NCBI GenBank assembly: GCA_947396885.1
Contig: OX377202.1
Coordinates: 14,136,001 to 14,200,000 of the forward strand
Source of the DNA: Heligmosomoides polygyrus polygyrus
Lineage: Eukaryota > Nematoda > Chromadorea > Rhabditida > Heligmosomidae
Length of the DNA stretch: 64,000 nucleotides
Direction: 5' to 3'
Made by a program: the position numbers and the translations under genes. This document shows, in pieces, positions 11,180 through 22,610 of the stretch; positions within the stretch are counted from its first letter, which is position 1, and each line of letters begins with the position of its first letter. A model generated the notes under the pieces. It did not search any database. It was not told the DNA's origin and worked only from the letters and a program-made list of their open reading frames with translations.

Positions 11180-11472
11180 TGGGCTTGTGTAGCGCAGTCG
11201 GAGGAGGCACCGGCTGTCGCGTGCACCCGATACCAAGTTCCTGGTTCGGATTTTCCGCCCAGGCCAACCAAGCCTTCCATCCCTCCGAGGTCGGTGAATT
11301 GGTACCAGGCTTGTCTGGAAAGGATAGAGCGCTGACTTGTTCATCGGCTGGCCGCCACAAGTCATTGTATGGCCAGATACGCATTCGAGTCGCCTCCACG
11401 ACATCCCTTAGAAGTAGAATGCGTGGCGCACCCCAAAAGGGATTGAGTAACGCCTCCTTTATCCTTATCCTT
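11180..11472 (+). mobile_element. tRNA-derived SINE, full length with target duplication
   Basis: The A box tagcgcagtcgg is exact and the body is intact. The tail is repeated TATCCTT. The flanks atgtactcctaca (11167-11179) and atgtacttctaca (11473-11485) form a 13-bp target duplication with one mismatch. Confidence 0.93.
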
Positions 11473-11485
11473 ATGTACTTCTACA

Positions 11486-12336
11486 CTGCTTATTTATTTT
11501 ATGTTTCGTCCAATTTTATCAACCAGTATCCATGCGATTGCTATTGTGTTTGTTTCTATCGCTTGCCTTACGCTAGCGAAAGAACTCAAGCATAAACATA
11601 CGGGGTACCCTTGAGGCAATGACTCTGCAATAATTTCCTGCGGCGAACCTATGGGAAGTCAGTGCTTTACCCTTCCGAGACAAGAACTGGTACCAATTCA
11701 CATATGGAAGACGAGCGATGGAAGTTTCCGCTGGTCGTTAGGAAGCGAACCAAAATCCTTGACTGGTGGTGCAATCAATCACAAAATTTGCATTCGAAAG
11801 AAATAGAAATACACCCACGATATGTTGCGGAAGGAAATTGCATGATGCACCAAAAACGTTGGGTAACGACCCACTTCATTCTTAATCCTTTATACGTTCA
11901 ATGTTAGTGAAATGGCCAGGCCGCGCTCAACCGTCGGATTAGTGGCCCTTCTCCGAAAACGACGATTAGCTGGATCAGAACGATTCAACAAGGCTGACCT
12001 CCTAGTAACCTCGTTTGGAGCATATCATTAAAAACAACTATCGAGCATCCTATTCCAGACGACTGAAAAAGCGTTGATTCATCTTTTGAAGAAAATTTTA
12101 TCCTATTTTGTTGACCAAGAGGGAATGATGCTTGTGCTTAAGCCGTTGTGCTATCTCGTTAGTGTAATACTCCAATCTAATGACCATAAAAAATGGTGCT
12201 AGTGGTCTAATGCCAGCCGAGATCAGTCTTTAATTGGGAAGTGCTTTGCGTTCTACTTGCATAAATATCGGGCATGCACCTAGAAAATTATAGGCGGTGA
12301 CTAATTAGTAAATAAGTGAGTGTATAATCGTTTCCT
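11486..12336. other. No gene recognised; short SINE scrap
   Basis: A fragment at about 11651-11706 matches the middle of the SINE on the - strand (gacaagaactggtaccaatt). Nothing else is supported. Confidence 0.45.
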
Positions 12337-12605
12337 TACGCGTGTAGTGCAGTCGGAGGAGGGTCGCGTGCACCCGATACCAGGTTGCTGCTTTGGTTCT
12401 CCGCCTGGGCTAACCAAGCCTTCCATCCCTCAGGGTTGGTGAATTGGTACCGGAATGGTCTGGGAAGGATAAAGCACTGACTTGTTCATCGGCTGGCCAC
12501 CGCAATACATGGTGTAGGCCAACTACGCATTCAGATCGCCCCACGACATCAAGTAGAAGTAGAATGCGTGGCACATCCCAAAAAGAATGAGTACCACCTA
12601 TCCTT
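12337..12605 (+). mobile_element. tRNA-derived SINE, shortened
   Basis: The head (cgcgtgtagtgcagtcggag), B-box region, body and end (gtagaagtagaatgcgtggc, then ctatccttc) are present. About 15-20 bp after the A box and other small pieces are missing compared with other copies. Confidence 0.85.
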
Positions 12606-14470
12606 CATCACTTATTGTCTTGAAATCGTTTTCAAGCAAGATAGACCCGAATTTGGAACAACGAATGTTTAAGTGTCCTGGTGGAAGTCGACCCTTATAT
12701 GAACTTGCATTCGTATGCAAACGGCAATCGTGCAGCCTTTAGCCATTCGCATTGTGTTGATCGGAAAGTCTTAACAAGCTTTTTGCTTTTACTTCTCTAT
12801 TTCTTTATTCATGTTTTGTTCAGGATTTTATTTCTTATTCTATCTTTAAAGAATGCAAATAAATCAGCAGTATAATCACCATTTTTAGTCGCCACAGTGG
12901 CTCATCTCTACTGAGTAGGTCAGCTATCGCTTGTCACAACTGGGAAAGCCGAGATCGGGAATCAAAGAATATACCATGTACTGTCCTTGCATCCCATCAG
13001 CCCTTGCGAATGTTTTGTGAACCCCGGAATTGGAACATCACAGTCGTTCGATCTATCAATCCAAATCGGCTGCAATCATTTTCTCGGACATAAAACCCAT
13101 CAGTGGTAGGACGAGCTGCGGGGCCGTTTGACCGCTGGAACGCCACATGGACCAACTTTTCGGGAAAGGCAGTGCAGTGGGCAGAATGCCAGATCTCGTC
13201 TTTCACGATTTCGCCTTCACTTCCCTCACCAAGCAACCAATTACGTCTACCCATAAAAGTCAGTGAATCGCCCGCAGACTCTGCGTGCTTGTAGTCCTCA
13301 TGGCTCTGCTGCGACAGCGAATGTAACTAAAAGCGTATCAAGAAAGAAAACTGCGATAAATCCAATCCAACTCAGTGACTAGCACTTCGTAATCCTGCCA
13401 GAGTGTGAGAAGACAGCATTCATTTCCGTGCACAATGTGTTCATTCTCTGACGCATCTGATGCACTTTATTAAAGCCGCTCGGCTTTTTTTGTTCGGGCC
13501 ATTTGATCGGTTTATACCCTCTTAAAAGCACACCAAGCATCGAGAAGGAGAATGCATAACGAACGCACTCTCTCATAGCACTTTCTTCGCCCCTGGAGGT
13601 GCCACTGATTCATCCAGCGGTGGCGTATGAAGTTCAACCAAAAAGCGGGCCTCTCTTCTAGACATTTTTTCGTCGATATGTGTTGCTTTGACTCGGCGAC
13701 GCTGGTTGTTGTTGTTGATTCACGACAAATCCAACGCGGCCGAAACCACTTGGCCTTCTCGTCATTTTATGGCAATAGATGACCACCTTGAAATGCTGCC
13801 CTTAAACTTGATCTCATCCTCAGAAGATTCTGATGCTTCTCGATTTTCTATAAATTGCCTGCTTCGATTTGCCGCTGAGTTGGCCTCTGTGTGTACCGCT
13901 CCCGCACCAGAAATTTCTTCCCAATTTTTTTCGTGCAAATATTCTAACTTAGCTCTGTAACAACTTATATGATCAACTCACTGTAATCTTAGTTGTTTGA
14001 AAGTTATCTTTTTGGTTTCGTTCAGTATCCTACATATTTACTGGCGGCAATTAAACGGTTGTTTCTATTACTTTCTAGCTGGACACATCTATCGAAGATG
14101 ACCAGTTTCGCTGTTGGCATTCACATACCTTCGTATATATTAGCTTATGAGAAAATTTCGGTCCCTTTTTGCAGCTGTCCTTCACGAAACTATTACTTGA
14201 ATGTGTAGGCACTTTTCACTTTTTCATGGAAGTGTTCTATTCGTCACATTTCCTTCATTATGAAATATATCTAGAAGTAAAACTTTCCTAACATTTTGGG
14301 TGACTGGAATAGTTCGATGCATCTAACAATTAAAGATTTGCTTCTTCTTGGGTTGTTCCGGAAATTTTTATTGGTTTTTTTTCAACAGAATTTAACACAG
14401 GTATTTTTCGTTTAATCCCCGAAGTGGAACTCAACGCGCAATAAAAAAGCTTTTCCTTCATATATCGTAT
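12606..14470. other. No feature recognised
   Basis: Several frames of 60-90 codons exist (for example 13688-13960 on +), but none shows a known motif or good splice context. Confidence 0.35.
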
Positions 14471-15437
14471 GTCCTATTTTCATGTCGAAATAGACATTTT
14501 TCAAATCAAATTGGACACTTTCAAGTCCAATTGGATACTCTTGTAAGATAGCATAAGGCTTTTGAAATCAAAGCGAACTCTTCCACATCGAAATGACCTT
14601 TATGCAGGCTATAATACAGACTCACTAAGATGGTTTGAATAATTTTTTGTTCAAGTTTAAATTTGTTAGAACAACAGTTTTTTTCAAGTTCAAATTTGTT
14701 AGAACTTTCTTTGAAATTTTTTCATTCATTTGCCCGTAGATGTGTAATAATTTCATAAAAATTTCATTTTTTATGAAAAATAATAAATTGAAATCTGTTT
14801 TAAGGCGCAGCAAGTAAGCAATCGTGTAATGTTAAAAGACGGTAGGTTGCGCCATACACTCAAAAAGCAAGTCGCCATGCTTAATTGATTGATAGTATAA
14901 ATTCTGTTCACATACAGCAAGAAAGTTAGGATATGTGTATTTTTTAAAATTGTTTAGGTTCCACCGTTTCCAGGCGTGAGACTGCATCCAAACAGAAATG
15001 TTGTTATCAATCGAATAAAAATCGCAACGTTTCGAAAGAGGGCACGGCGCAGTCACTGCTTTGGCAGCATAAAATAGCCGCCTTCCTGCTCTTCAAAACA
15101 ATCTTTTTAATTACTGTTTTTTTCTCAAGAAGTTAGATTTTTATAAAATTTGTAACATTCTGTTTACTTATGGGGTAGATGAATTAAAACTTCAAAAAAA
15201 GTTATACTAAAATTTTCCTTGAACAAATAATTATTCTAACATTTTTGGAGAGTCTTTAGTTTAACGCAAAAGAAGCTCATTTTGATTTTGAAGAGGTTAG
15301 TTTGATTTTGATTTGATTTTCAAAAGTTTTAGGCTTAGGCTAGAAGAGTGTCCAATTTGATTTGAAAAGTGTCCAGTTCGGTTTGAAACGTGGCCCATTG
15401 GATTTGAAAAGTGTCCAATTCAACGTGAAAATGGTAC
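14471..15437. mobile_element. Element E with subrepeated TIRs, copy 1
   Basis: The left end reads ctattttcatgtcgaaatag, followed by repeats of tcaaatcaaattggacactt. The right end is the inverse, with repeated gaaaagtgtccaatttgatt units and ending acgtgaaaatggtaca. The interior matches copy 4 at 59854-60671. No open transposase was seen. Tandem subrepeats inside TIRs are typical of some TA-target DNA transposons. Confidence 0.75.
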
Positions 15438-16018
15438 ATTTATATTTTTGCTTATATTTATACATGTATTATGCCTCGGAGGAGGCTTGCAGAATCTTGA
15501 TGGGACTGCAAATCTCCTCCACTCTTTTGAGTCTGTGCAAAGAGGCAGTCGATGTCGTCCTCCTTTTTCTCCGCTCTGAGCAAAGCTCCGGATTTTCAGA
15601 TGTTTCTAGGCTGCCCTTGGCCTAAACTGTCAGTTGTCAGTTTTCCGTACGTATCGCCTGTTCTTTGTTTCCGTCTTCATCTTTCTTCAGTTCTATTTTC
15701 TGGTTTTGCCCTGTAACAAAACTGGAAATGTATACGAAACGCTCAGAATTCGGCACGTTCGACCAAAGATGAGGATTTCTGGCTGCAGCTGGCGGATAGC
15801 CTTGACGATCCGGAAGCTTACACCCATAGAAGGCACAGCATCCGACTGCCTAGTGGGTTTCGATTTGTAGCTGGATCGGCTGTAACACTACTCTTCTTCA
15901 AAATCCTCAATCTTTCCCCCTTCAAAATCCTATTCGTCACATCTGGCGCAGATGACTAAAATCGCTGTTAGCGTTCACATGTACTTAGAAGAATTTCCGT
16001 TTTCCCACTGATATTCAT
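15438..16018. other. No feature recognised
   Basis: An open frame at 15362-15625 partly overlaps the element end. Nothing supports a gene. Confidence 0.35.
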
Positions 16019-16511
16019 GAGACTAACAAGGGAAGGGTCTGAAGCGTATGTCCGAACGGGGGGAGCGAGTCATATAGGGAGAATCCTCCCTCAATTGGTT
16101 TGAAAATGTGTTTATTTTTTGCCAAGTCGCTAAACCCAAGGGGTAGGGGGTCACAATGGGATACGGTACAGCACGCGTTTGGAGTCTTGTACGCCCGCGA
16201 TGCTTATGCGACCAGTGAGTCGGAGCGCGGGTGGGTAGGGGGTTGACTCAAGCAGGAGAGGCTAGGGGTTTGTGGCTCCCTGCGTTGCTGCACTTTTGCA
16301 TTTCAACTGATTGGTAGAGATTTGGGGTATTCTGACGTCTATGTATACCGGGAAAAACCATCCTGCTCGGATTTTCAAAAGAGTCCACGTTGTGACGTCG
16401 GGGGTGGTTCAAATGAGAAACGAGGTGTGCCGATACACTCTTTCCCTCATGTCTGCCTGTCACCTGGAAATCAGAGGTCTGCTGAAGGTTTTCTAGGATC
16501 TAACACCAACA

Positions 16512-16969
16512 ATGTCCGCCTACGGTAGAGTGGTGATCCACCTGCTAACGCTGAAATGTGACCCACCTTTAGACAAGGATTCTTCGAGGGAAGAAATCAA
16601 GCTGACCGAAAAGATGGCCAGCATACTCAAGGACTTCGAAGCGCGTCAGCTTGAAGTTGACGAAGACGAACAGCTGGAAGTGGTGGAAGAAGAAGAGGAA
16701 GATTGGGAGATTGGGATCCACAAGATGAACTGATGGACGTGGAGAGGCAAGCAAGCAGTATGCATATGATAACGTTTTCGGGTGGAACTCTTGTTTCGGA
16801 AGAAAGGGTACGTCTTCAATTCTATTCCGGTTGCGTGCTCATAACCATGGAGGAAGACACTGCGATTCTCTACACAGGCACTTTCTACCTGTGCATCACG
16901 GTGCTGAACATTTATCACCATGTTGAATACCACAGCGTACAGTTTGAAAAATGCGCAGAAAACCTCTGA
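16512..16969 (+). other. Unidentified open frames inside the long-TIR element
   Basis: Two overlapping + frames lie in the centre of the element (16512-16733 and 16703-16969). The first is rich in Glu/Asp (EDEQLEVVEEEEEDWE). The second continues with DWDPQDELMDVERQASS. A one-base shift between them could join them into a protein of about 150 residues. There is no transposase motif. It may be a captured host exon or a decayed element protein; I do not recognise it. Confidence 0.35.
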
Positions 16970-17143
16970 AAATGGTATAGACGTCAGAATCCCCCAAATC
17001 TCAACCAATCAGTTGAAATACAAAAGTGCAGCAGCGCAGAGGGACCAAACCCCTGACCTCCCTTGCACGACTCAACCGCCTACCCACCTGCGCTCCGACC
17101 CGCTGGCTGCAGTAGCATCGCGGGCGTACAAGACCCTCAAAGG

Positions 17144-17197
17144 CGTGCTGCGCCGTACCCCACTGTGACCGCTCACAGTGGGGTACGGCGCAGCACG
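17144..17197. repeat. Perfect 25-bp hairpin with 4-nt loop
   Basis: The arms 17144-17168 and 17173-17197 are exact reverse complements around CCGC. The left arm of the element (about 16150-16175) has only one version of this sequence, so the hairpin is an inverted duplication specific to the right arm. Confidence 0.95.
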
Positions 17198-17349
17198 TTA
17201 ACCACTACACCACTAACCCTACTCCTTGGGCTTAAGGACTTGGCAAAAAATAAACACATTTTCAAGCCAAATGAGGGGTGAGGATTCTCCCTATATGACT
17301 CGCTCCCCCCGTTCAGACATACGCTTCAAACCCTTCCCTTGTGAGACAA

Positions 17350-18112
17350 TAACCCGGCTCGGAAGTCACTGTTCGCTCACTCTACAAGGCTACCTATTTG
17401 TCACGTTTTCGGCAATGCGATACACATCTAGAACTTGTTCACTCTTAAAATTCTGGTTGTTTGAAGTAGGAAAGTGCATTTAGCGAGTTACGATTTACCG
17501 ATTTCGATTTAGCGGACTTTCCAATGAATTTCTATAATAGAATTGAACCTCGATGTTCTCACTAAATAGCCTTAACCACATTTTACACACATAGGAAAAA
17601 TTGAACCTATTTCCCATTTGGATTTATCGTTGAATAACTTTTGAAAGACAGCAATACCGATGAGTCTTCCAGCTCTCCGTGATTTGAAAATAAACATTTC
17701 GCTAGTGGATTATGATGGCTGACCAGTGTCCCAAAACTGATCTCTGCTGTAGCCAATGTATTGTCCAAGCTGTCGTGCTTTCCTTTGCTAACTTTACGAA
17801 TCTTCTTGAATTTGCAACTTTTTAAGGTGTTACTGATGCTAGACGAACCAGTGTCACTTGTCGTTAAGAAGAAATATGAACATATAATTTTGAAGATAAA
17901 GACATTTTGACAAAAATAAGGATCCGACTTTTTTCGTACAATAATGCTTTTTTCCTATAACCGCGGCTGCAGTTTAGGGTAGTTCAATTCGACGGATTTA
18001 CCGCATTTACCCCAAAAAATCGTTAGAGTTGTTAGAAATGTCCTTAAAAATTTCCACCTAAAATTTAGCGTTCCCCTTAGTCTGGAATTATTTTGTGCAT
18101 ACTATACTTCAC
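17350..18112. other. No feature recognised
   Basis: AT-rich, no gene or repeat end supported. Confidence 0.35.
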
Positions 18113-18113
18113 T

Positions 18114-18202
18114 GTGGCGCGTGGAGCGCAGTCGGTTGACTCGCCGGCTGTCGCCTGCACCCGATACCAGGTTCCTGGTTCGGATTCCCCACCCGGGCCG
18201 AC
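18114..18202 (+). mobile_element. SINE head fragment
   Basis: Only the tRNA-related 5' portion is present: A box gagcgcagtcgg, then the B-box segment and cccgggcc. The body and tail are absent. Confidence 0.8.
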
Positions 18203-18464
18203 ATTTTTCGCTCACCTTCACTAAATATTTAGAAAAGCGTGTCTGCAAACCCACATCTTGACTTTCAAAGTTTTCTTCTGCCAACGAACTCCTAGCTCTA
18301 AATATACCATTTTCAGTTGAAATTCATCGAATTGTCCAAAACGAATTCAATGTTTTTCAAAACAAATTCAATGACTTCCGAATCAAACTACACATCTTGT
18401 TTGCAAGTTGTACGTTTCAATGTTTGCTTCTTTTCAAAAAATTTCTGTTGGCAAAAAAGGCTAT

Positions 18465-18758
18465 AAATAAAAGAATAAATGACGGCGTTACTCAATCTCT
18501 TTTGGGATGCGCCACGCATTCTACTTCTACGGGATGTCGTGGAGGCGATTTGAATTCGTATTTGGCCATACAATGACTTGCGGTGGCCAGCCGATGAACA
18601 AGTCGGAGCTTTATCCTTCCCAGGCAAGTCTGGTACCAATTCACCGACCCCGGAGGGATGGAAGGCTTGGTTAGCCTGGGCGGGAAATCCGAACCGGGAA
18701 CCTGGTATTGGGTGCTGGCGATGATCGGCGCCTCCTCCGCCTGCGTTACACGCGCCCT
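18465..18758 (-). mobile_element. tRNA-derived SINE with target duplication
   Basis: Complete from head (cgtgtaacgcaggcggagg on the - strand) to tail. The flanks caaaaaaggctat (18452-18464) and the same with two extra A (18759-18773) mark the target duplication. Confidence 0.92.
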
Positions 18759-19189
18759 CAAAAAAAAGGCTATGCAACGAAAAATTAGAATCAACTAGCA
18801 AGTTAAGCAGTACTCCAGTAGTAATGCGATGCAAGTACAAAATAAGCAAATTGAACGATAAAACTACAGTGATACAACAATACGATAAACAATAGAGAAT
18901 ACAAATAACAACACAACAATAACTATTCAAGATAGCAGAATGAGCAAGTGAAAGAAAGTCCTTTTTTAGGCCTCTAGGCGTTTTGAAGTGTGATGTGGAT
19001 CTCCGAAGGCCTTTTCTAAGTGTGATATGGAGTTTCGATAGAGCGTTGAAAATCGTAGAAGCCGATACAGACGTCGAGTTTTTTCATCCTTGAAAAATGG
19101 ATGTCGCTAGACAACCTCTTCGATGAGAAGCAGGTCTCAGCAATAAGCTTTTTTTGCGTTGCCACCCATAGATTGAAATTTGAGTGCTG

Positions 19190-19450
19190 AAACAACGAGT
19201 GACTGGGTATGAATTCAAACCATTACCTCTGCGAGTGCGTTCAACTATTTCGCCTTCTCGTTTGTACGAGTTGATAGTGCTTCGAGCTTCGAGTTGACAG
19301 TGTTCTCATTGACACCAGCTGAGCAGCTTCGTATGTGATCCCTCCGTCGACGAGCACCAGCTTGACCAAGATCTCCTTCTGATTCCGAGACACTCGACTG
19401 CGTCGACCGTATCGCTGACTTTGTTGAACGTCTTGTTAATCGTTGCTCAT
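19190..19450 (-). pseudogene. Transposase N-terminal helix-turn-helix relic
   Basis: A possible Met at 19450 (-) is followed, past one stop, by RRSRVSRNQKEILVKLVL and ITYEAAQLVS. After frame changes come NENTVNS and YKREGEIVERTRRGN. This resembles the HTH of Tc1/IS630-type transposases: a helix, then a turn with a conserved small residue, then a recognition helix, then a basic GRP-like linker. It lies inside element E copy 3 near its right TIR and points inward, so it may be the relic of the enzyme that moved this family. No DDE domain was found. Confidence 0.55.
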
Positions 19451-19562
19451 GTTGCCTGCAGACATGGCAAATCGCCCAATGACAAGAAAAAGTGGAGAGG
19501 TCCGTTTATATAATACGGAAGAAGATTCCAGAAGAACGTTGAATTTGGTTTTTTTTTTGATA

Positions 19563-19822
19563 TTGGGTGCAGGCGCCGACCATCGCCTACACTCAATACC
19601 AGGTTCCTGGTTCGGATGTCCCGCCCAGGCTAACCAAGCTTTCCATCTATTGGGGGTCGGTGATTTGGTACCAGACTTGTCTGGGAAGGATAAAGCGCCG
19701 ACTTGTTCATCGGCTGGCCACCGCAAGACATTGTATCGTTTGCATTCAATTCGCCTCCACGACATTCCGTAGAAGTAGAGTGCGTGGCGCATCCCAAAAG
19801 GGATTGAGTAACTCCGTCCTTT
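19563..19822 (+). mobile_element. tRNA-derived SINE, damaged ends
   Basis: The body from caggcgccgaccatcgcc to ggattgagtaactccgtcct is clear. The A-box head and the TATCC tail are lost. It sits within the right TIR region of element E copy 3. Confidence 0.82.
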
Positions 19823-19945
19823 AAGAGGATCTGTAGTTTGATTCGGAAGTCGTTGAATTTGTTTTGAACAACGTTGAATTTGGTTTGGGCAACGTTGAAT
19901 TCGTTTTGGACATCGTTGAATTTCAACCGAAAATGGCATATTATA

Positions 19946-20322
19946 CTGAGACACAAATGCGATGCTCTAATTCGCGTCCACCTCCCTAATTAGGCAGGAG
20001 AAATCGTTCCGAAGAAAACCTTCCCAAACCTTCCCTAATAGAATGTTCCACCGAAGTGGTCTCAAGTTGAACTGGAGAATTAAGAAACTGCAGCGCCACT
20101 GGCAATGGGATATCGACTGGTATGCGAGGCCATTAGAGTTTCCCATTTCTCCAAAGCCAATTGCGTAATACCACGTCCAAGAACGCTGGCTTCTCTCTAT
20201 CTTACCCTTTGCTTCTCCTCACTTGTACATCAAACCAAAGCCAAATAATCTCTGTTGGATTTGAGAGCTCTCAACTGCACTCTTGTTGAATGTATAGCTG
20301 CAAAGAAAGCGACTGTAAGAAA
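19946..20322. other. No feature recognised
   Basis: Spacer before the nested mariner locus. Confidence 0.4.
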
Positions 20323-20424
20323 TATTAGGTTGGAAAAAGTCTTTTCATTTATTCAAAGATTTATTACTTTACGATTACAATGTCAAATCAATTGAGATAG
20401 CCTCCATTTTGTTCCACTACACTT

Positions 20425-21294
20425 CTCCAAAGACTGGGTACTTTTCTAATTACTCTCGCTTAAAGGACTGCAGTTGGACTCGTACCATTGCTGAATCCAA
20501 TTTTCGAGGTCTTCATCCGTTTCAAAACAATTTTCTCCAATGTTTTAACACATTTGCTTAAGGCTGAAACTGCTGTTAGAGAGGAGATATGTTGTTACAG
20601 GATGTTTTGTTGCGACTAAATCTTTTACGCCAGGCGGGACTCGAACCCGCATCTGCTGCTTCCCGAGCAGCGATGTTCGCCTCACACCACCGGCGAGATC
20701 CGGGTTCGAGTCCCGCCTGGCGCAAGAGTTTTAATCGCAACAAAACGTCCTGTAACAACATATTTCTCTCCAATTTCTTTCTTGAGAGTACGGAAGAGAT
20801 GGTAGTCGGTAGGGGCGCGGTCAGGACTATACGGTGGATGTAGCGTTGCCTCTCAGCCCAGCTCCTTTGCTCTTTCTCTTGTGAGTCTTGCGACATGTGG
20901 TTTGGCACTGACTACTAGAGAGTGTCTGACAGGGATGTGGAATCCAAGCTCCAAATTTCTATGGGAAGCCAAGAGCCTTCAGTTGGATCCCCACTATCCT
21001 ATGAGACACTTCGAGCTTCTCTGCCAGATGACGTGTCCTCTGCCTACTATCGATACGAAGAAGATGGAGTAGTTCAGTGTCCTCCAATTCAGTTGGTCTT
21101 CCTGACCTTGCTTTGTCCTCGAGTGAATAATCTTCTTTCAAAAACTTTCCGAACCACTCATAACAGGCGCGATGAGTAATAGATCCCAAGACATATACAT
21201 CTTTAATTTGGTCGACTGCCTGACGTGCTGTAGATCCTCTAATGAATTCATGAAGGATGCCGTGCCGAAAATGGCCATGAGGTAGATCTGGCAT
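20425..21294 (-). pseudogene. Outer mariner transposase, deleted and interrupted
   Basis: The start ATG is at 21294 (-): MPDLPHGHFRHGILHEFIRG, then the helix-turn-helix region CYEWFGKFLKEDYSLEDKAR and LAEKLEVSHR. After KALGF the frame is lost and the middle domain with the first catalytic Asp is missing. Remnants of the HPPYSPDxAPTDYH region are readable across frames near 20800 (APLPTTISSV in one frame). The foldback then interrupts it, and FETDEDLENWIQQWYES near 20470-20530 gives the C-terminal end. Confidence 0.8.
20545..20765. repeat. tRNA-like foldback repeat, copy 1
   Basis: The left arm (-) contains GCGAACATCGCTGCTCGGGA and then GCGGGTTCGAGTCCCGCCTG. The right arm (+) repeats GGGTTCGAGTCCCGCCTGGC and continues into CAACAAAACGTCCTGTAACA in mirror fashion. 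The GGTTCGAGTCC segment is a perfect Pol III B box and GTGTGAGGCG is A-box-like. No cloverleaf acceptor stem forms, so it is tRNA-derived rather than a tRNA gene. It is inserted in the outer mariner. Confidence 0.8.
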
Positions 21295-21326
21295 TGAGTC
21301 CGGAAGATTGGATAGATAAGGAAGTA

Positions 21327-22610
21327 TTAGGTCGTAACGAAATAAATGGCACTGAACCACTGTAAATTTAAACAGTTAATATCTCGGCTTGTAGGCAAGT
21401 TTATTAATCGAAATAAAAACCTTCTGATTCTACACATCTTTGCCAACGTGATACAAGTTTTTTTTATCCCAGTAGCATAAAAATCGGAAGTTCTGGAATT
21501 GACGAAATCTTCGAAGGCACTTTCGGCATCCTGTTGGTATTTGAATATTTTCCCTACCAAGAAGTCGCCAAGATGCTTGAAGAAATGGTAGTCTGTTGGG
21601 GAGAGGACGGGAGAAAACGGAGGATGTGATAGAGTTTCAATGCTCAGCTCATTCAATTTCTGCAACGTTATTCGTGCTACATGGGGGCGAGCATTGTCGT
21701 GCAGAAGGAGAACTCGCCTTCGGTTTACCAAGGCCGGCCGGATATCCTTCAACTTTTTCATCATTTCTTCAATTTCAATGCAGTACTTCTCTGCCGTGAT
21801 GGATTCACCGGGTAGGAGGAAGCTGTTTGAATAATTCCCAGCGAACACCACCATACTGTCACCATTACTTTCCTTTGGTGCAATTCCGACTTCGCAAAAA
21901 CCTTGGGGCTCTCATCGCTGTCCACCCACTGTGCCGATCGTCGCCTGTTGTCGTACATTATCCATTTCTCGTCACAGGTTTCGATGCGATCAAGGAATGG
22001 GTCCGTTTCGTTCCGTAGAAGCATTGCGGACGAGATCTCATATCGTCGGTTTCTTTGCTCCTCAGACAGCTCGTGAGGCACCCATCTTTCCAGCTTTTTG
22101 GTCTTTCCAATTTCCTCCAGATGCCGGGCAGCGGTTTGTGACTGACGCCAAGAACCTTCGCTATCTTCCTGGTACCTTTGTGTGGATCCTCCTCTACCAC
22201 ATCTCTCAGCTTGTCCTCTTCAACATCATTATGCCTCCCACGACCTTCATGTTCTTTCAAGCTCTCATCTCCAATCCGGAACTTTTGATGCCAACGATAC
22301 GCCGTCCGAATTGTGGAACATCCTTGACCGAATGCGGCGTTGATCTTTTCGTACGCCTCCTTAGCTGTAGTGCCCAGCTTGAATTTATACAAGTAAATGC
22401 CTCGGATTACCCTTTTGTCCAAGTGCAAAAAAAAATCAATAAAACTCAAAAGTTTTCCCACTTTTACATAAAAAATTTGGCACTCTCCGGTAGAGAAAAG
22501 TTTGCGCTTCTAAATGATATGCCACATGTTGCGGTTTGTTCTTCATCAAATGCGTAAAGAGGCGCCAAAAAATGGCGCGAGCCAGTGCCATTTAATTCGT
22601 TGCAATCTAA
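21327..22610 (-). mobile_element. Inner mariner, sister copy of the one at 404-2361
   Basis: The ends TTAGGTCGTAACGAAATAAA and the inverse AATTCGTTGCAATCTAA are flanked by TA (21325-21326 and 22611-22612). The 1284-bp length is typical of mariner. It lies wholly inside the outer mariner. It shares almost its whole length with the 404-2361 copy. Confidence 0.93.
21400..22461 (-). pseudogene. Mariner transposase (DD34D) with frameshifts
   Basis: In order: GTTAKEAYEKINAAFGQG and RTAYRWHQKF (HTH), KVLGVSH, a frameshift, WVPHxLSEEQRNRR-type region, TCDEKWIMYDN (first Asp), a frameshift near 21830, HDNARPHVARITLQKLNE (second Asp) and SPTDYHFF (third Asp, 34 residues later). A last frameshift follows GIKK. 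All three catalytic acids survive, but at least three frameshifts prevent a working protein. SPDLSP has become SPVLSP just before the third Asp. Confidence 0.9.

Larger units (their letters stand above)
16026..17342. mobile_element. 1.3-kb element with TIRs of about 320 bp
   Basis: The left terminus ACAAGGGAAGGGTCTGAAGC and the right terminus inverse match, and inverted similarity extends inward to gacgtctata near 16345 and 16977. The flanks gagacta (16019-16025) and gagacaa (17343-17349) suggest a 7-bp target duplication with one mismatch. The arms contain a tRNA-like piece (GTGTAGTGGTTAACG on the - strand of the right arm). The superfamily is uncertain. A terminal scrap of the same family lies near 42395-42480. 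Confidence 0.75.
18303..19943. mobile_element. Element E with subrepeated TIRs, copy 3, with SINE insertions
   Basis: The left end tataccattttcagttgaaa and the right end inverse (ttcaaccgaaaatggcata) match. Both arms contain repeated caaaacgaattcaatg-type units that end in gacttccgaatcaaact. Two SINEs (18465-18758 and 19563-19822) sit inside. Unlike the other copies, the interior carries a helix-turn-helix transposase relic at about 19190-19450. Confidence 0.75.

Noticed and set aside
20632..20730. tRNA gene, from GGGTTCGAGTCCCGCCTGGC
   Set aside because: The T arm and B box look genuine, but no 5' acceptor strand pairs with the 3' GCCTGGC and the sequence is half of a foldback repeat.
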